Below, piece by piece: positions 1-11,185 of a stretch of 64,000 nt of DNA. How positions within the stretch are numbered: the stretch's first letter is position 1; each line of letters starts with the position of its first letter. Origin of the DNA: Paramacrobiotus metropolitanus (taxonomy: Eukaryota; Tardigrada; Eutardigrada; Parachela; Macrobiotidae); contig NW_026570262.1 of NCBI RefSeq assembly GCF_019649055.1, positions 868,001-932,000 on the forward strand. Direction: 5' to 3'. Below the pieces are notes generated by a model. It made no database searches, was not told the DNA's origin, and saw only the letters and a list, made by a program, of their open reading frames with translations. The position numbers were made by a program, and so were the translations under genes.

Positions 1-351
1 GTCGGCAAAACGTGAACAGTCGGTGCTCTAACATCACAAATACCAACTGCAGGCAACCAAAGCTCGAAATAAAGAAAAAACTGTAGCAGGATACAAAGAA
101 AACACGACCACGATCCACAGTAGAATGTCAGCAATGCCGCTGACACTGCAAGCACACTGGGCGTTCCCTTGTGGTCTCGAGAATTCCAGTCAAAAATTCC
201 CGACGTCAAATGAGCTATCCTTAGCTTCTCCTAAGCGATATTAAGACATAAATGCCAAGGGAATTTATGCAGTTTCCGCTGCGTACAACACAGCCCAGGT
301 ACAATAAATAAAATAATTAGAGTGCGAGTTAACAAATCTTACCTTATTTTG
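1..351. other. 3' flank of NDUFAB1, no gene seen
   Basis: The NDUFAB1 stop codon lies just right of this stretch, on the minus strand. No open frame with recognisable protein similarity, no tRNA and no clear repeat was seen. It probably holds the NDUFAB1 3' UTR and the end of an off-window neighbour. Confidence 0.4.
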
Positions 352-831
352 CTATTCAATCTCGTTATATCTGACAGTAACATATTTGACAATATCCGCA
401 GGTCGCACCAGTTTCTCTGCATCTAAATCGGTAATTTCGAAACCGAATTCATCCTCAATAGCCATAATTAATTCGACATGATCCAGACTATCCAGCCCGA
501 GATCATTCATGAAATGGGTCTCAAGATTTAACTTGTCCGCGTTAATCTTGTCGAAGCCCTTGCAGACAACCATCACGCGTGCCCGCACATCCTCTTCCGA
601 TAGCTTCGGCCGTGATGAAGCTAAGCGGATCGTTGCAATGCCAAACGTCTTCGCACTGTCTAAAAAGCGAGAGCCCGTCGACTGTCCCAAGTGTGAGGGA
701 ATCCGAATAATTGGGACAGGGAGAACACGTGCACAGGAGCTGAGTCGTGCGCTGTTTCGAGCCACGAACTGCATCCGCAGGAATCGGGACGCCAAACGAA
801 TATTGCCAACCGCTGCCATGACAGGGATCAT
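352..831 (-). CDS. NDUFAB1: mitochondrial acyl carrier protein (complex I NDUFAB1)
   Basis: A single 159-codon uninterrupted frame. Residues about 78-157 form an acyl carrier protein domain. The phosphopantetheine attachment motif [10 protein letters not shown] carries the modified serine at residue 115, and the acidic helix EDEFGFEI follows it. The first ~70 residues are rich in Arg, Ser and Ala with almost no acidic residues, as expected for a mitochondrial targeting presequence. Family knowledge: this protein carries acyl chains for mitochondrial fatty-acid and lipoate synthesis and is a subunit of respiratory complex I; its acyl form also binds LYR proteins. The start is either the first Met or the one four codons later (MAAVGN, base 819). 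The gene is divergent from ZCCHC4, about 640 bases away. Unlike all its neighbours it shows no intron. Confidence 0.93.
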   Translation of the reverse strand: MIPVMAAVGNIRLASRFLRMQFVARNSARLSSCARVLPVPIIRIPSHLGQSTGSRFLDSAKTFGIATIRLASSRPKLSEEDVRARVMVVCKGFDKINADKLNLETHFMNDLGLDSLDHVELIMAIEDEFGFEITDLDAEKLVRPADIVKYVTVRYNEIE

Positions 832-1470
832 TCACTGAAAGAAATTGCAAATTTTCCGTTACGCAGGATTATCGAGGGGAATATTCGTCAAGCCTAAGGA
901 TAAACCAAGGGCTGTCATGTCCGTAGGAGCAGCCAAGTTCTTGACTTCGGATGAAAGAAATGCAATTCAACCGATCCAATCAGCAACAGAGCTCAACCAT
1001 ACAATGTTAACAACTTAACATGTACATTTGGCCGTACCTTTCTTTCGAAAACAGATGTAAAGTTCTCAGTTTTCCAGGCCGTACAAAAACATAAAGTTGG
1101 GAAAGACCTTCAGTTTGTTATGGCCCGTCATCCGTGTTTACAGTCTACTAACTCTACTTGTAACTTGCGTATTATTTTTTCACCGTACCTTTCAGATCTC
1201 CTGTTGGTTAAGAGTCCCCTCGTTAGAAAACGTTTTTCCACGCTTCCGCCTCCCGTTTAAAGTTCGTACTGTTGCAAGAGCATAATGTCGCGGGAGACAG
1301 TTACATGTAGAAAACATGGAGCAGACTCGCAGCCAGCTGGTGTTTGGTGCTTATAGCGCAAACTGTCAAGTTCAGCAATCACAGGTCTCCGGCCAGGAGT
1401 GAGCATTAATTTTGCCTTTTTCTTATTAGACTGTATTTTCCAGAAACTTGATTTTGACAAGAGCAGTTTA
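832..1470. promoter_or_regulatory. shared upstream region of NDUFAB1 and ZCCHC4
   Basis: This 640-base gap separates two divergent start codons (831 on minus, 1471 on plus), so it must hold both promoters and 5' UTRs. I see no clean TATA box. An in-frame upstream Met at 1399 would add 24 hydrophobic residues to ZCCHC4. I take 1471 as the start, because the sequence upstream does not look like that family. Confidence 0.4.
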
Positions 1471-3847
1471 ATGGGGCAAAAGACGAAAGCTCACTTTACC
1501 AATGGGAAATCTAGCGAGCAAAGCCTCCGGGTGGATGCTGACAATCTGAAGACCCATCTCGCTGAAAACCCTCGGTGTCCACATGGACCGACCCTGCTTT
1601 TCCATCGAACTCTACAGAAAACAGGTTTACAGAAATCATTTTACTCTTGTGCAGCGTTTCGGGACAAGAAACGATGCAAATTCCACCTGGAATGTTCTCC
1701 GGGTGTACAAAAAACTGGTAAGCGTAAAGTGCAGGAGATCACGGAGAGGACTGAAGCGGATAGAGTGGACGGTGATCTCGGCGCTCCATCCCGGAAAAGC
1801 CAGAAAAAATCGGGAGCTGCATCGAAGTTCGAATATGATGCTAGCCTTTTGCCGAAGGACTGGTGCGGTCATTGTCAGAAACTCGTCCCTTTCGAGCGGA
1901 CTGCGGGTCATCCACATCACCTGGAAAAAGTGGATACAAGATTTCCCACTAGGTTCTTGCCAGCAATGGAAGATAACCCTGCCGAAGCACAGTACTTCTT
2001 CAGTGAAAGGACGAAAGAATTCTTCATCCATTTCCTGCAGTCGCAGAAGGTAAAACAGAAGAAAGTCCGTTTACTTATACATTTTATACATTTGTAAGAA
2101 ATGCGAGTCTAAAAAATTCGATCCTTTTGTTTTCTGTATTAGACTTGTTGTTAGGCCATGAGACAAAAACTTTGTTGTTAGCGGTAATTCAAGTAGCTCT
2201 AACATATTTAATGTAAATATTAATAAATGCTAAAGCTCGTATTATAGTGTTGTATTTAATACGGCCACTAACGTGATTAATTTGCCAAAGGTATTTTATT
2301 ACTTCCGTTAGTCGCTGTAATGTTGGGGTGGAAGCTTACTGTCAAAAGTCCTGGTTGTATATTTTATTTAATTTGATAAGTTGTAAGCCTGGTACAATGA
2401 ACGAAAAAGTTTGTAACGAGTTTTGTACCAAATTTTTATAAATTGATTGTAACTGCTGTGTGCCTTAAACAGATTACTGTATAAGATTGGTCGGGACTCA
2501 GCTGGGCTGCCTGGGCATACGCCGCGTACCATTTATTTAATCGAGTTAACCATCTCCAGGTACGCAGCGGTGCTTGCTTGCGAAGTATTGATTTTGTTTC
2601 TTAATTAATCGTTAATAAAAGAGTTGACCTTGTTTGTTATGTTTCCGATTTTTTGACCGAACTAGATAATGTTTTTAATGGGCGTATTGGTTGTTGTTAA
2701 TTCGATTTAGGTGCTATAATAATGGTTCTGGAACGATAAAGTATCTGTATGTAGTACTGTGTACGGTGTAATATGTATTGTATTTTCTGATGCGATCGCG
2801 GTTGCTTTTAATGGGCTGCGGCTTTTCTGTACCCTTACCTTTTGACGTAGGATTGTATTTTGTTGCTGTCGAGGTTTACACGGTGTTTCGTTTTTGTGCG
2901 TCCACTCACTATTCTCCAGGGACGAAATTGCGCAATTCTGTTTTCCACGTAGCTTTGTCAATATCCTTTTCGGCAACCCGGTTTTTGTGTTCACTACCAG
3001 TGTACTGGTAGCCCCATTACCGGTAATGCGCACATTAATAGGTACTGCAGTTTAGCATCCGAATGTGCAATTGTACAGTCGTCCGCATAATATTTTCGTA
3101 CTTTCGTTTAACGAGTTCATAACATTTATTTTGACAGGATGGCTTTTTTTGTAGGCAAAGAATGTGATTTGCGTAGGATGCCCTCGATTGCACGAAGAAA
3201 TACTGGCATCATCAACGAGCACAAGTGGATTATGCAGTTTCCTACTTGACATTGATGCTCGCTTCAGTACCTTCTTTCCACGGAAATCTTTCGCTCACTA
3301 CAATATGTTCAATCATTATTTTTTCGAACCGGCCGACCGGCGAGCCTACTTGAATTTCATTAGAGAAAAGGAGCCCGATGATGTCATTATCGTCATGGAT
3401 CCACCCTTTGCTGGCATCGTGCAAGTGCTGGCCAACAGCTTGCAGTGTATCTTTGCGGACATCGGTGGCCAGTGTTCCTTATTGTGGATCTTTCCATACT
3501 ACATGGAAAAACACATCAGTCGCGAAGCACCGTATCTCAGAATGATTAGCTATAAAGTGGAGTATGCCAATCACGGCAAGATGCGCGACAAATCAGCGCT
3601 CACTCGTGGCTCTCCCATTAGAATCTTCACGAACATCCAACCGGAACTTATCCAACTGCCGGCGCAGGAAGGCTATTGGTTTTGTCAGCCGTGCCGGAAG
3701 TTTTCATCACGCGAGGAACGACATTGCCCTCAATGCGGTGAATGCGCCGGGAAAGACGGCAAAGTCTGGCGGCACTGCCGCAAGTGCAAACGGTGTGTCA
3801 AGGGCGACTGGCAACACTGTCAACGGTGCCAGAGGTGTCATGATAAG
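1471..3847 (+). CDS. ZCCHC4: ZCCHC4-type 28S rRNA N6-adenosine methyltransferase (3' end unresolved)
   Basis: Exon 1 spans 1471-2049 (donor GTAAAA); exon 2 spans 3155-3847 (acceptor GTAG, donor GTGTGT). Both junctions are in phase 0. Exon 1 carries a GRF-type zinc finger (CPHGPTLLF followed by spaced Cys/His in FYSCAAFRDKKRCKFH) and a second Cys pair in WCGHCQKL. Exon 2 begins the methyltransferase core (VICVGCPRLHEE), contains LLDIDARF and the catalytic DPPF motif (VMDPPFAGIV), then WIFPYY and IRIFTNIQP. It ends in a Cys-rich block (FCQPCRKF, HCPQCGEC, HCRKCKRCVKGDWQHC). Order and motifs match ZCCHC4, which in human methylates one adenosine of 28S rRNA. The family's last part, a CCHC knuckle, should follow 3847. 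No clean C-x2-C-x4-H-x4-C was found up to 4500. One weak candidate, an H-x4-C element, lies near 4180-4205. Confidence 0.86.
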
Positions 3848-4745
3848 GTGTGTATTAACGCAACATCCAGTGGAACTTAAATTCCCGCCATCTGTCCGAT
3901 TTATTTATTTTGGCTTTTGGTTGCATTGTTCACTTACTGCGTGTGAACATTCGATTCTTGTTCATGATACAGCAGATCATGAAAAGCGCCAATTTAACAC
4001 GGTGCTTGCGTTCGAAGCCAATTTCGAGTAAAACAAATCGGTGGTGTTGATTTCAATGTACGCGGTGTCCTTTTACGTGAGACGATTGAAAACAAAAACT
4101 GAAAATTGCACACTTCCGTCTCACGCACGCATTTTGGTGGTGTCATCGGTATGTGAATCTGTTGTGCAAGCACATGATTTCCACCTGCGAATCATATGCC
4201 TGCCCGGAAATTTCTCTTCAGTGAATACATTAAAAGGTCGCGGCATATAGCTAATGGCGGAACAAAAGAATAGCACGCGCTACTACTGCTTTACTGTGGT
4301 GTGGAAGTACGGTAGATTGGTTTGGACAGAAGGATACTGAAGGATTCAAGAATTGATCCAGAGCGTCTTTCAGCTAACTATCCCCCAATGGGATTACTGA
4401 TCGGGTTAATAAATGTCGTTTCCTCCTGTTTTAATGTTCCAGCAGAAAATAAAGATGGATGAATGATCGGCCAAGGCCGACGATATTTTAGTCAGCTGTC
4501 AGACAGAATTCATTCTTACGTACTTAACATACCCTCATCAGTCCGCTAGCGGCATATACGTACCAATAATTTCTTACAAAGGTCACACTACAGACATTTG
4601 CCCCTAGATGGAGCCGCGTAAAATTTTCTACTAATAAAAAATGCGGGTGAGCCAAATGCATATATCGACTCCCGCAGATTAAAATACTTCTTACTAGTCT
4701 TAGCAATAAAAAAATAGCATAACAATCGGGTTTGTAATCTTTGAG
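3848..4745. other. ZCCHC4 3' region and GPCR 3' flank
   Basis: This stretch lies between the last confident ZCCHC4 exon and the GPCR stop codon. It probably contains the final ZCCHC4 intron, terminal exon and 3' UTR. Open frames around 3973-4031 and 4100-4250 are candidates for the terminal exon, but none shows a complete zinc knuckle. No repeat or RNA gene was recognised. Confidence 0.3.
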
Positions 4746-7700
4746 TCAAAGAGAAATACCGGAATTTGAAATCACTGGTCGGTGTATCTGTAAAGACGAT
4801 TGCCGTCTAGCTCCAGACGACGAGCCGTCCATTGATGACAACCGTCGCGATATGGAGGCGTTGCTAAGCCTAGCTTCGGTCCGGTTAACAAAATGTGGAT
4901 CCAAACGAGCCGTTGAGCAATTTTCAGGGTTAACCAACAAAGCAAATGATGCCCGCGGCCGGCCGAAATGTTTCCTCCAGGCTGTCTGGGATTTTTGTGC
5001 CATATGAAAGGCCCCATAAATAACGGGATTTATTACCGAGTTGGACATGCCTAGATAAGGATACAAAAACAGAGTCATCAGTACAGTTGTAAACTGGCCT
5101 TTTTCGGCAGCCGCCGCCCGATCAGCAAGGAAAGCAAGATAATGTGGTCATTTTGATTGTAACCCAATAAAAGACATTTGTACACGTGGTGCATGGGGAA
5201 GCAAATTAGTCCAGAGTGCTCTTGGGAATTGTCGGCTTATATAACCGGAAAGCAGGGGAAGACTCCCAATTTATATCCGTACAAATACAAATTATGACGT
5301 TCTTCAACTTTTATCAAATCGTTAATACTCGGCTCTCCAGAAACTGACCGTAAATATTTCCCGCTAGTCTGCAATTCAATGTGCTTTGCCGACCGTAATT
5401 AATTTCGCAGACGTGGGAGCTAGCTTAAACCAATCCGATTTTTTTTCATTATAGTGATCTGCAAGCGGCTTAATGGGTGCTAAATTTAGCAATGCAATTG
5501 TTTTACAGGCAGCAAAATTATTGCATCAGAGAATTGTTTTCCGGTAAGGACATATCTGATTGTCATAATTCTTTAACGGATGTACTCAAAGTAATTAAGC
5601 AGCACTGCCCACTGGTACTAGATTACTTCTTATCTGCATTAATACTCGTATTGTTTATATTTTATGATTCTAGTATTTACTTACTTTCTTCAAAACTCCC
5701 CTTGTGTATTCTGATTTCCACTAATGCTTTGCTCAGGCATGAGAAAAATTGTATCAATATAAATCACATTATTTGAAGTTTGAACCGGTTTTATGAAACT
5801 GACATTATTCTGCGCACTACAGTATATACTGTGTAGCTATGCGTACGTACACGGCTTACGCGGCAAAACAGTATTATTACAATGCTGCGAATGGATGGCA
5901 AATCTGGCTTACCAAAGAAGAAAATAATCTGGAACATGTAGTCGCTTGGATCCTTGCTGATTATCACGTAATATATCATGCAGACGTAATAGGGAGCTGT
6001 AAAACAGAAAGCGCAATGAATTATTTCGGCCAACAGGACTTATCTGTAATACGGGTGTTGTCTATACTTTTAAGCAGACTCTGATTTTTTTCGGAATAAA
6101 GCTCAGTTGTTCTTATGGTTAACTTTTCGTACTTCTTGACTGTTAGAAACAGTACTTCAGACGTACTGCCATTTTCTACGTACCCCAACAGACAACAAAT
6201 GTCACGATCACCATCACCGAAATGCACAAAGCTTTGGCTTTTGCCTTTTTCATAAGCAGCTCCCTTTTGTGGCCAGCAGAAAACGATCCTGATCCGTTGC
6301 GTATGTTGGCATTAGTTGGAGGTGCCGGCACATCTGTACAATATGAAGTGGGACTAATGCAATCATCTCAATCGTCAGTAGCAAAGCACTTCTGTATAAC
6401 CATAAAAACTAATGCACCAGCACTGTAAGTATCAATGGGATCCTCTGTAAAGACAGTAATACTAGTACTTACTTTCATATTATATACGTTCATAAAATCT
6501 GAAAATCCGACTCTAGCCTAACTTATATAGGCCAAATCTTTTGATTAAAAATAAGATCTTTAAAAAATTAGCGTTTGTTGTACCCAGAGGTTTTTGCGCA
6601 TGTATCGCATATAATTTTTCTAATGAATGCATTGTTCATTAGGACTTCGACTGATAATATAATTGCATAAATATGTTTAGCAGAGTGTTTTTCTAATTCT
6701 GTTACGAGGCATACCTGTAAAAATTCGAAGAAGTTATTGTATAATGCTCCAATGTTTTTTCTTCGCACTGGCTAATACTATTGTGATGGCCTCGTCTACT
6801 TACGACAATTATAGCGCTCGTGTTATTGAAATTAGCTATTGCTTTAATTTTAAATTTGGTTGATTATTGGATATTGCCACCTTACGGTCCTTATTCAACA
6901 AAAATGATCAGTTCCGTACAGAGCAATATACTTTTTTATTAAATTAAGGCCGGTGTTTTCTTAAATCTGTAAAGTATCTGCACTCGTGCAGGATATTCTG
7001 ATTTCATTCACTCGTCAACGCCAGCGTAAACAGTTGACGTAGCGGCATAGTAAACGGAAGAAAGGCCATTTAAATGTGTGAAAGGAAGTACGGTTCCAAT
7101 TAGCTCGCAGCGCCACTTTATCAAATACGCAAAATAAATCAATAAAATCAGAAATTTAGACAATCACAATCCTCATCCCCCTGTAACTAGCGCAAGTTAC
7201 AGAGTGGGCGAAAAGCTGTACAAGATGTAGATCACACAGTCAGCAGAAAGGTCGTCATGTTGAAAGAGCTCAGATATCATTGTCATTTCACCTAATTTAG
7301 CCTCTCTGATCGAAACACGCTGGCTGCAACTGTTTTTTAGCACTATATCAAATACGCAAAATACTGCATTTTTTTTGTGAAGACTCCATTTTAGCCAAAA
7401 AAGTCCCTTATTATACCGTAAACTTGTAAAATGTACCTGTCTTACGTAGTTCTATCTAGCACCGGTTACTAGTATACGTTATGGCAGTCAGAACTCAGTG
7501 TCATAAATCCGGATAAGGGTTCAGTTTGTTTTGCACTAGTATAATTGTCTAAATTTCTGACTTATTAAAAATGCAGCGTGCAGTAGCCGTAATCAATAAA
7601 AAATTAGGTAGAAGTGTAGAACTTATATATGATCTACGGTTTATAAGGGTGAATACCTGCGGCTCCGCCAGCTTTTAACCTTGATTCTTGAGTAATTCTC

Positions 7701-8617
7701 ACGCAAATAAGAATATAGTTTGGGATGATGAGGAGCAGGGGCACGGCGAACATGATTGTAAAGGTGAAGACCACATAGGCCGGCTCCTGCCATTCCGCTG
7801 AATAGGCTCCGTGCGTAACACATTGATAAAAATCCTCAATATCACTAAGCGTAAAGGGCGCTTTCTGGACGCTAAAAATGATAATCTAAAAAACAGCAGG
7901 TGGTTACTATCACAAACATTTCCAATAAAAAGTCAATTAGCAGTATAGTTCAAGATTTCAAACAATCAACAATTGACCCTTGCGTGACCTTAAGCCTGGA
8001 CTTAATGTGTATAAATACGATACCTGTGGTACACTGCATATTCCAGCAAACCCCCAGGCAATACTGACAAAAACCTTGACCAAACGGTGCTGGTCAAAAC
8101 GCGATATGGGAAAGAGAACCGCAATACATCGATCCAGGGAGATTGTCACAATGATAAATGTGCTGGCATATAACGAGAACATTTGCATATATTTGACAAA
8201 TTTACACATAAGATCCCCCGCCAGCCACGTGTACGTTGCCTTCCAAATGGCATCGGCGAAAAGGCAGAATGCCACCACCAAAAGATCAGAAAACGCCAGT
8301 TGCAAAATCAGAAAGTTAATATTGGAAAAATGCCGTTCACGCAATCGCTTAGTGCACAGTACGACAATAATTAGGAAATTTCCTAGAAAACCCAGCACAG
8401 CCAGACTTAATAACACATAGACCTGCACCAGACGATTAGCCTTCTCTACGGGATCCTCCTCTAAGATAAGGTAAGTCCAGTTGCCATCAGCGGAAGTATT
8501 GTAATCCGCGGGCGTAAGATTCTGCGATCGCAGTAAATATCCATCTGTTTGTCGATGGTCATTATCCATAATGTAACTGTAAACCGGGTTAAAGCTATTC
8601 CGGGTCGGCGCTGACAT
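4746..8617 (-). CDS. GnRH/corazonin/AKH-family neuropeptide GPCR (part of TM6 exon unresolved)
   Basis: Four exons are clear on the minus strand. Exon 8024-8617 encodes an N-terminus with NTS and NWT glycosylation sites, then TM1-TM4, including the TM3 end ISLDRCIAVLFP (the DRY position reads DRC). Exon 7657-7885 gives extracellular loop 2 and TM5 (EDFYQCVTHG, EWQEPAYVVF). Exon 5913-5996 gives the end of TM6 (PYYVCMIYYVII). Exon 4746-5098 gives TM7 (NSVINPVIYG, the NPxxY motif) and a 90-residue Ser/Arg-rich tail. The QCVTHG and WQE signatures in loop 2 and DAIWKATYTWLAGDLMCK near TM2/TM3 point to the GnRH/AKH/corazonin receptor clade. Phases of the last two exons join cleanly at a Gly codon. 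The exon for the end of loop 3 and the first half of TM6 should lie between 5997 and 7656 but was not identified, so the model is incomplete. The exact ligand cannot be read from the sequence. Confidence 0.85.
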
Positions 8618-11185
8618 TCACAATAATATATATAGTATTATAACATTATCATATATAAATGCCATTTATTCCGGTTAATTTTTGTAAATTGTCCATCAGC
8701 GGCGCTGCCACAGTATTTGCCGCGTAAAAAAAATCTGTGGAATCTGGCGGGAAGCATAGGGATAATTCCAAGCGCCTTGACCCGATTAATATTAAGCATT
8801 CAGGCTACCACGCGATTGCAGTGATGCAGCGGTACGTTGCGCCGACATTCGCGAATTTGACATTTCATTCATTTTTCCGACACATGGTATTGAAAATGTT
8901 GGACGTAATTGGTATAAAGTACATATACAGACATTGCGCATTCACGCATGAACAGAGCTTCGCAATCAGAAAAATGATTTTCCTGGTTCCATATACGCGA
9001 CTGGGATAGCGCCCGAATAGGTTGAACAGGAATGATTCACGGGGAAATGCTTTTCATTCATAGTGTTGACATTCTGATTAGCCGCGGCTGTATAAGATCC
9101 CGCATTGCTGTAAACCACTGCAGTGTACAGCTACGTTAACCACACCCAAAACTCAATTCACAAGGAAGCTCAAATACGAATAATATGCGACATTTCGGTG
9201 CAGATCCAGCCTGTCGGCATTCTGCATCCAAATTTTGCAGAAATTAATTTATGTAGCGTCCACATGGGAAAACTGTGTAAAAATAAAACCGGGAACGTCT
9301 TAATACATGTGGAGTAGTTTTGCAGGTTGGACGGCGAAACCAGAAAATACTTCATGTCGCAGTAGCGTTTCTGTAACGCGAACATGATACGAAATTAACC
9401 GGGATCATTTTGCGATTTATCGCGGATCGTGTCGAACGGGCGGGCATAGTCAGCCTGATACCGCTCTCATTTCACAAGAGTGAAACAACAAATCTCTAAT
9501 GATGTTGTTAAAAGTGGCTGAAGTGATCGGATTGACGCAGTGTTCGCTTTTGAATAGTACAAGTGTAGCAACCGGAAAAGCCGAAAAAGGTGCCGATAAT
9601 TGAACAAGTATCACTCCTAATCCGTCATCAATAGATTAATTCGCTTCAGTTCCAAGAATCAACTTTCAGTAGGGGACGATGGAGGCCGCGCTTCTTAATG
9701 GATCTCGCTCCATGTTTATTGTTTTCCACCATAGCCTCTGATTTCTCCTTACTCACAATAAGCACAACAAGATGTTCAAATATAGAACTTTGAACTCTAT
9801 ATTTGTAGCATTGTCCGTACCACGCTTGCTGCAATAAAATAGATTCTAGAGTACATCATATGGCCGGCCGAAGCCGCTATCTGTACATTGCTGGATGTCC
9901 ATATTTATATATTTGGGTTTCTCAAAATACCGAAATTAGGCGAATTAAAAACGTTATGGTTGCAATTCTATTCCGCACTTAAACTAAAATTATTTACCGT
10001 CTAGAAGTACAGCATGGGAATGTTTTTTGTGGCACACATAATATTGTTGTTAATACTCGTATGTTGCCACTAGAAGAATGAATTAATGAATTAATTATTT
10101 TCGAGTTTTGACTTGCGCTAGTACACAACAAATTCACTAAGTATATATTAACTGTTAAGCTTAAATAACGAATAAAACACAAATTTTCATGCAGTTATGA
10201 AATGTTTTACCAATTGATTCAAAACACTTCGAATAAGTCAAATTTCGTACCAAACACCAAATTAAATGGAAACACAATACTTGCTCGGTTATTGTGGGAC
10301 TTATAATAAGCATAGCAATGGTAGTGACCTGAAATTAGTGCTATAACTGCAGTTGTGAACTTGTACGTAATTCCAGTTCGTATCCGTGTTTCTGCTAGTT
10401 AATTAAGGCATAGTATATTTTGTAATAAAAAATCCACATTGTATATTATTAAGGTGACGCTTCCCTTTTACCCGCTCCCATACTTTAAATACCGAAAGTA
10501 ATTATTTCAACGCATGAGTAATCCAGATCATATAATTATTTTATTACAAATACTCATTTATATAATATTATTAGTAAGTGCTGTTATTATCTTTGTTATT
10601 CCTCATAAAAATGTTTCGAATCATCGGCTGCTGAATTCACATGGCGCATGAACAGAAAGCGCCTTGCGAATTTTACCATTTCATCTGGAACATGACAAAG
10701 ACTGTAATAATTATAATTATAATCATAATTGTAATCACCGTTATATTATACTCGTATTATGCAAGTGCATTGTGCAAAAGTACGATACTTATGGATACAC
10801 TATTAATTTTACCGGTATGTGGCGACACCGGTTGTACCGCTTATCACCGCTTATAATAATTAGCCTGATTAAATCTGCTGTAGGTTACAGTAGCTTGGTT
10901 TGTGTGTGGAATCTTGATAAAGTGATTATAGCAGTCTGATATCGCACTATGTATGGTGAGTCTCTTCACAATCGCAATCGCGGGTATGCGTGTTATCGCA
11001 AGCGTAGTCAGCTGTCAGCTACGGTAGCATGCGCACTATTCTACGGTAGCAGATTGAATTTAACGCGAGACTTTCCCAAGCTGGCTTGCACTTGCAGTTG
11101 TCGCTGTGATCACCGTTGGTTGTGTTGTTGTCTCCTGATTTTGCTAATCGGCATTATTTACGCGCCCCATCATCTGCGCATCCCA
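8618..11185. other. 2.6 kb AT-rich intergenic stretch between GPCR and QDPR
   Basis: No convincing gene was found. It holds the GPCR promoter on the left and the QDPR promoter/5' UTR on the right. Low-complexity AT tracts occur near 10077-10100 and 10707-10755 (ATA/ATT repeats). A 71-codon frame at 10641 owes its poly-isoleucine run to that repeat. Frames at 8737 and 9123 have no recognisable domain. Confidence 0.4.

Noticed and set aside
509-838. Plus-strand frame opposite NDUFAB1
   Set aside because: It is the antisense shadow of a clear acyl carrier protein gene.
6222-6428. Plus-strand 68-codon frame with a signal-peptide-like start inside a GPCR intron
   Set aside because: Only the start looks secretory. 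There is no recognisable mature domain or splice partner, and it lies antisense in another gene's intron.
10641-10856. Frame with a poly-isoleucine transmembrane-like run
   Set aside because: The run is simply the translation of an AT-rich ATA/ATT repeat.
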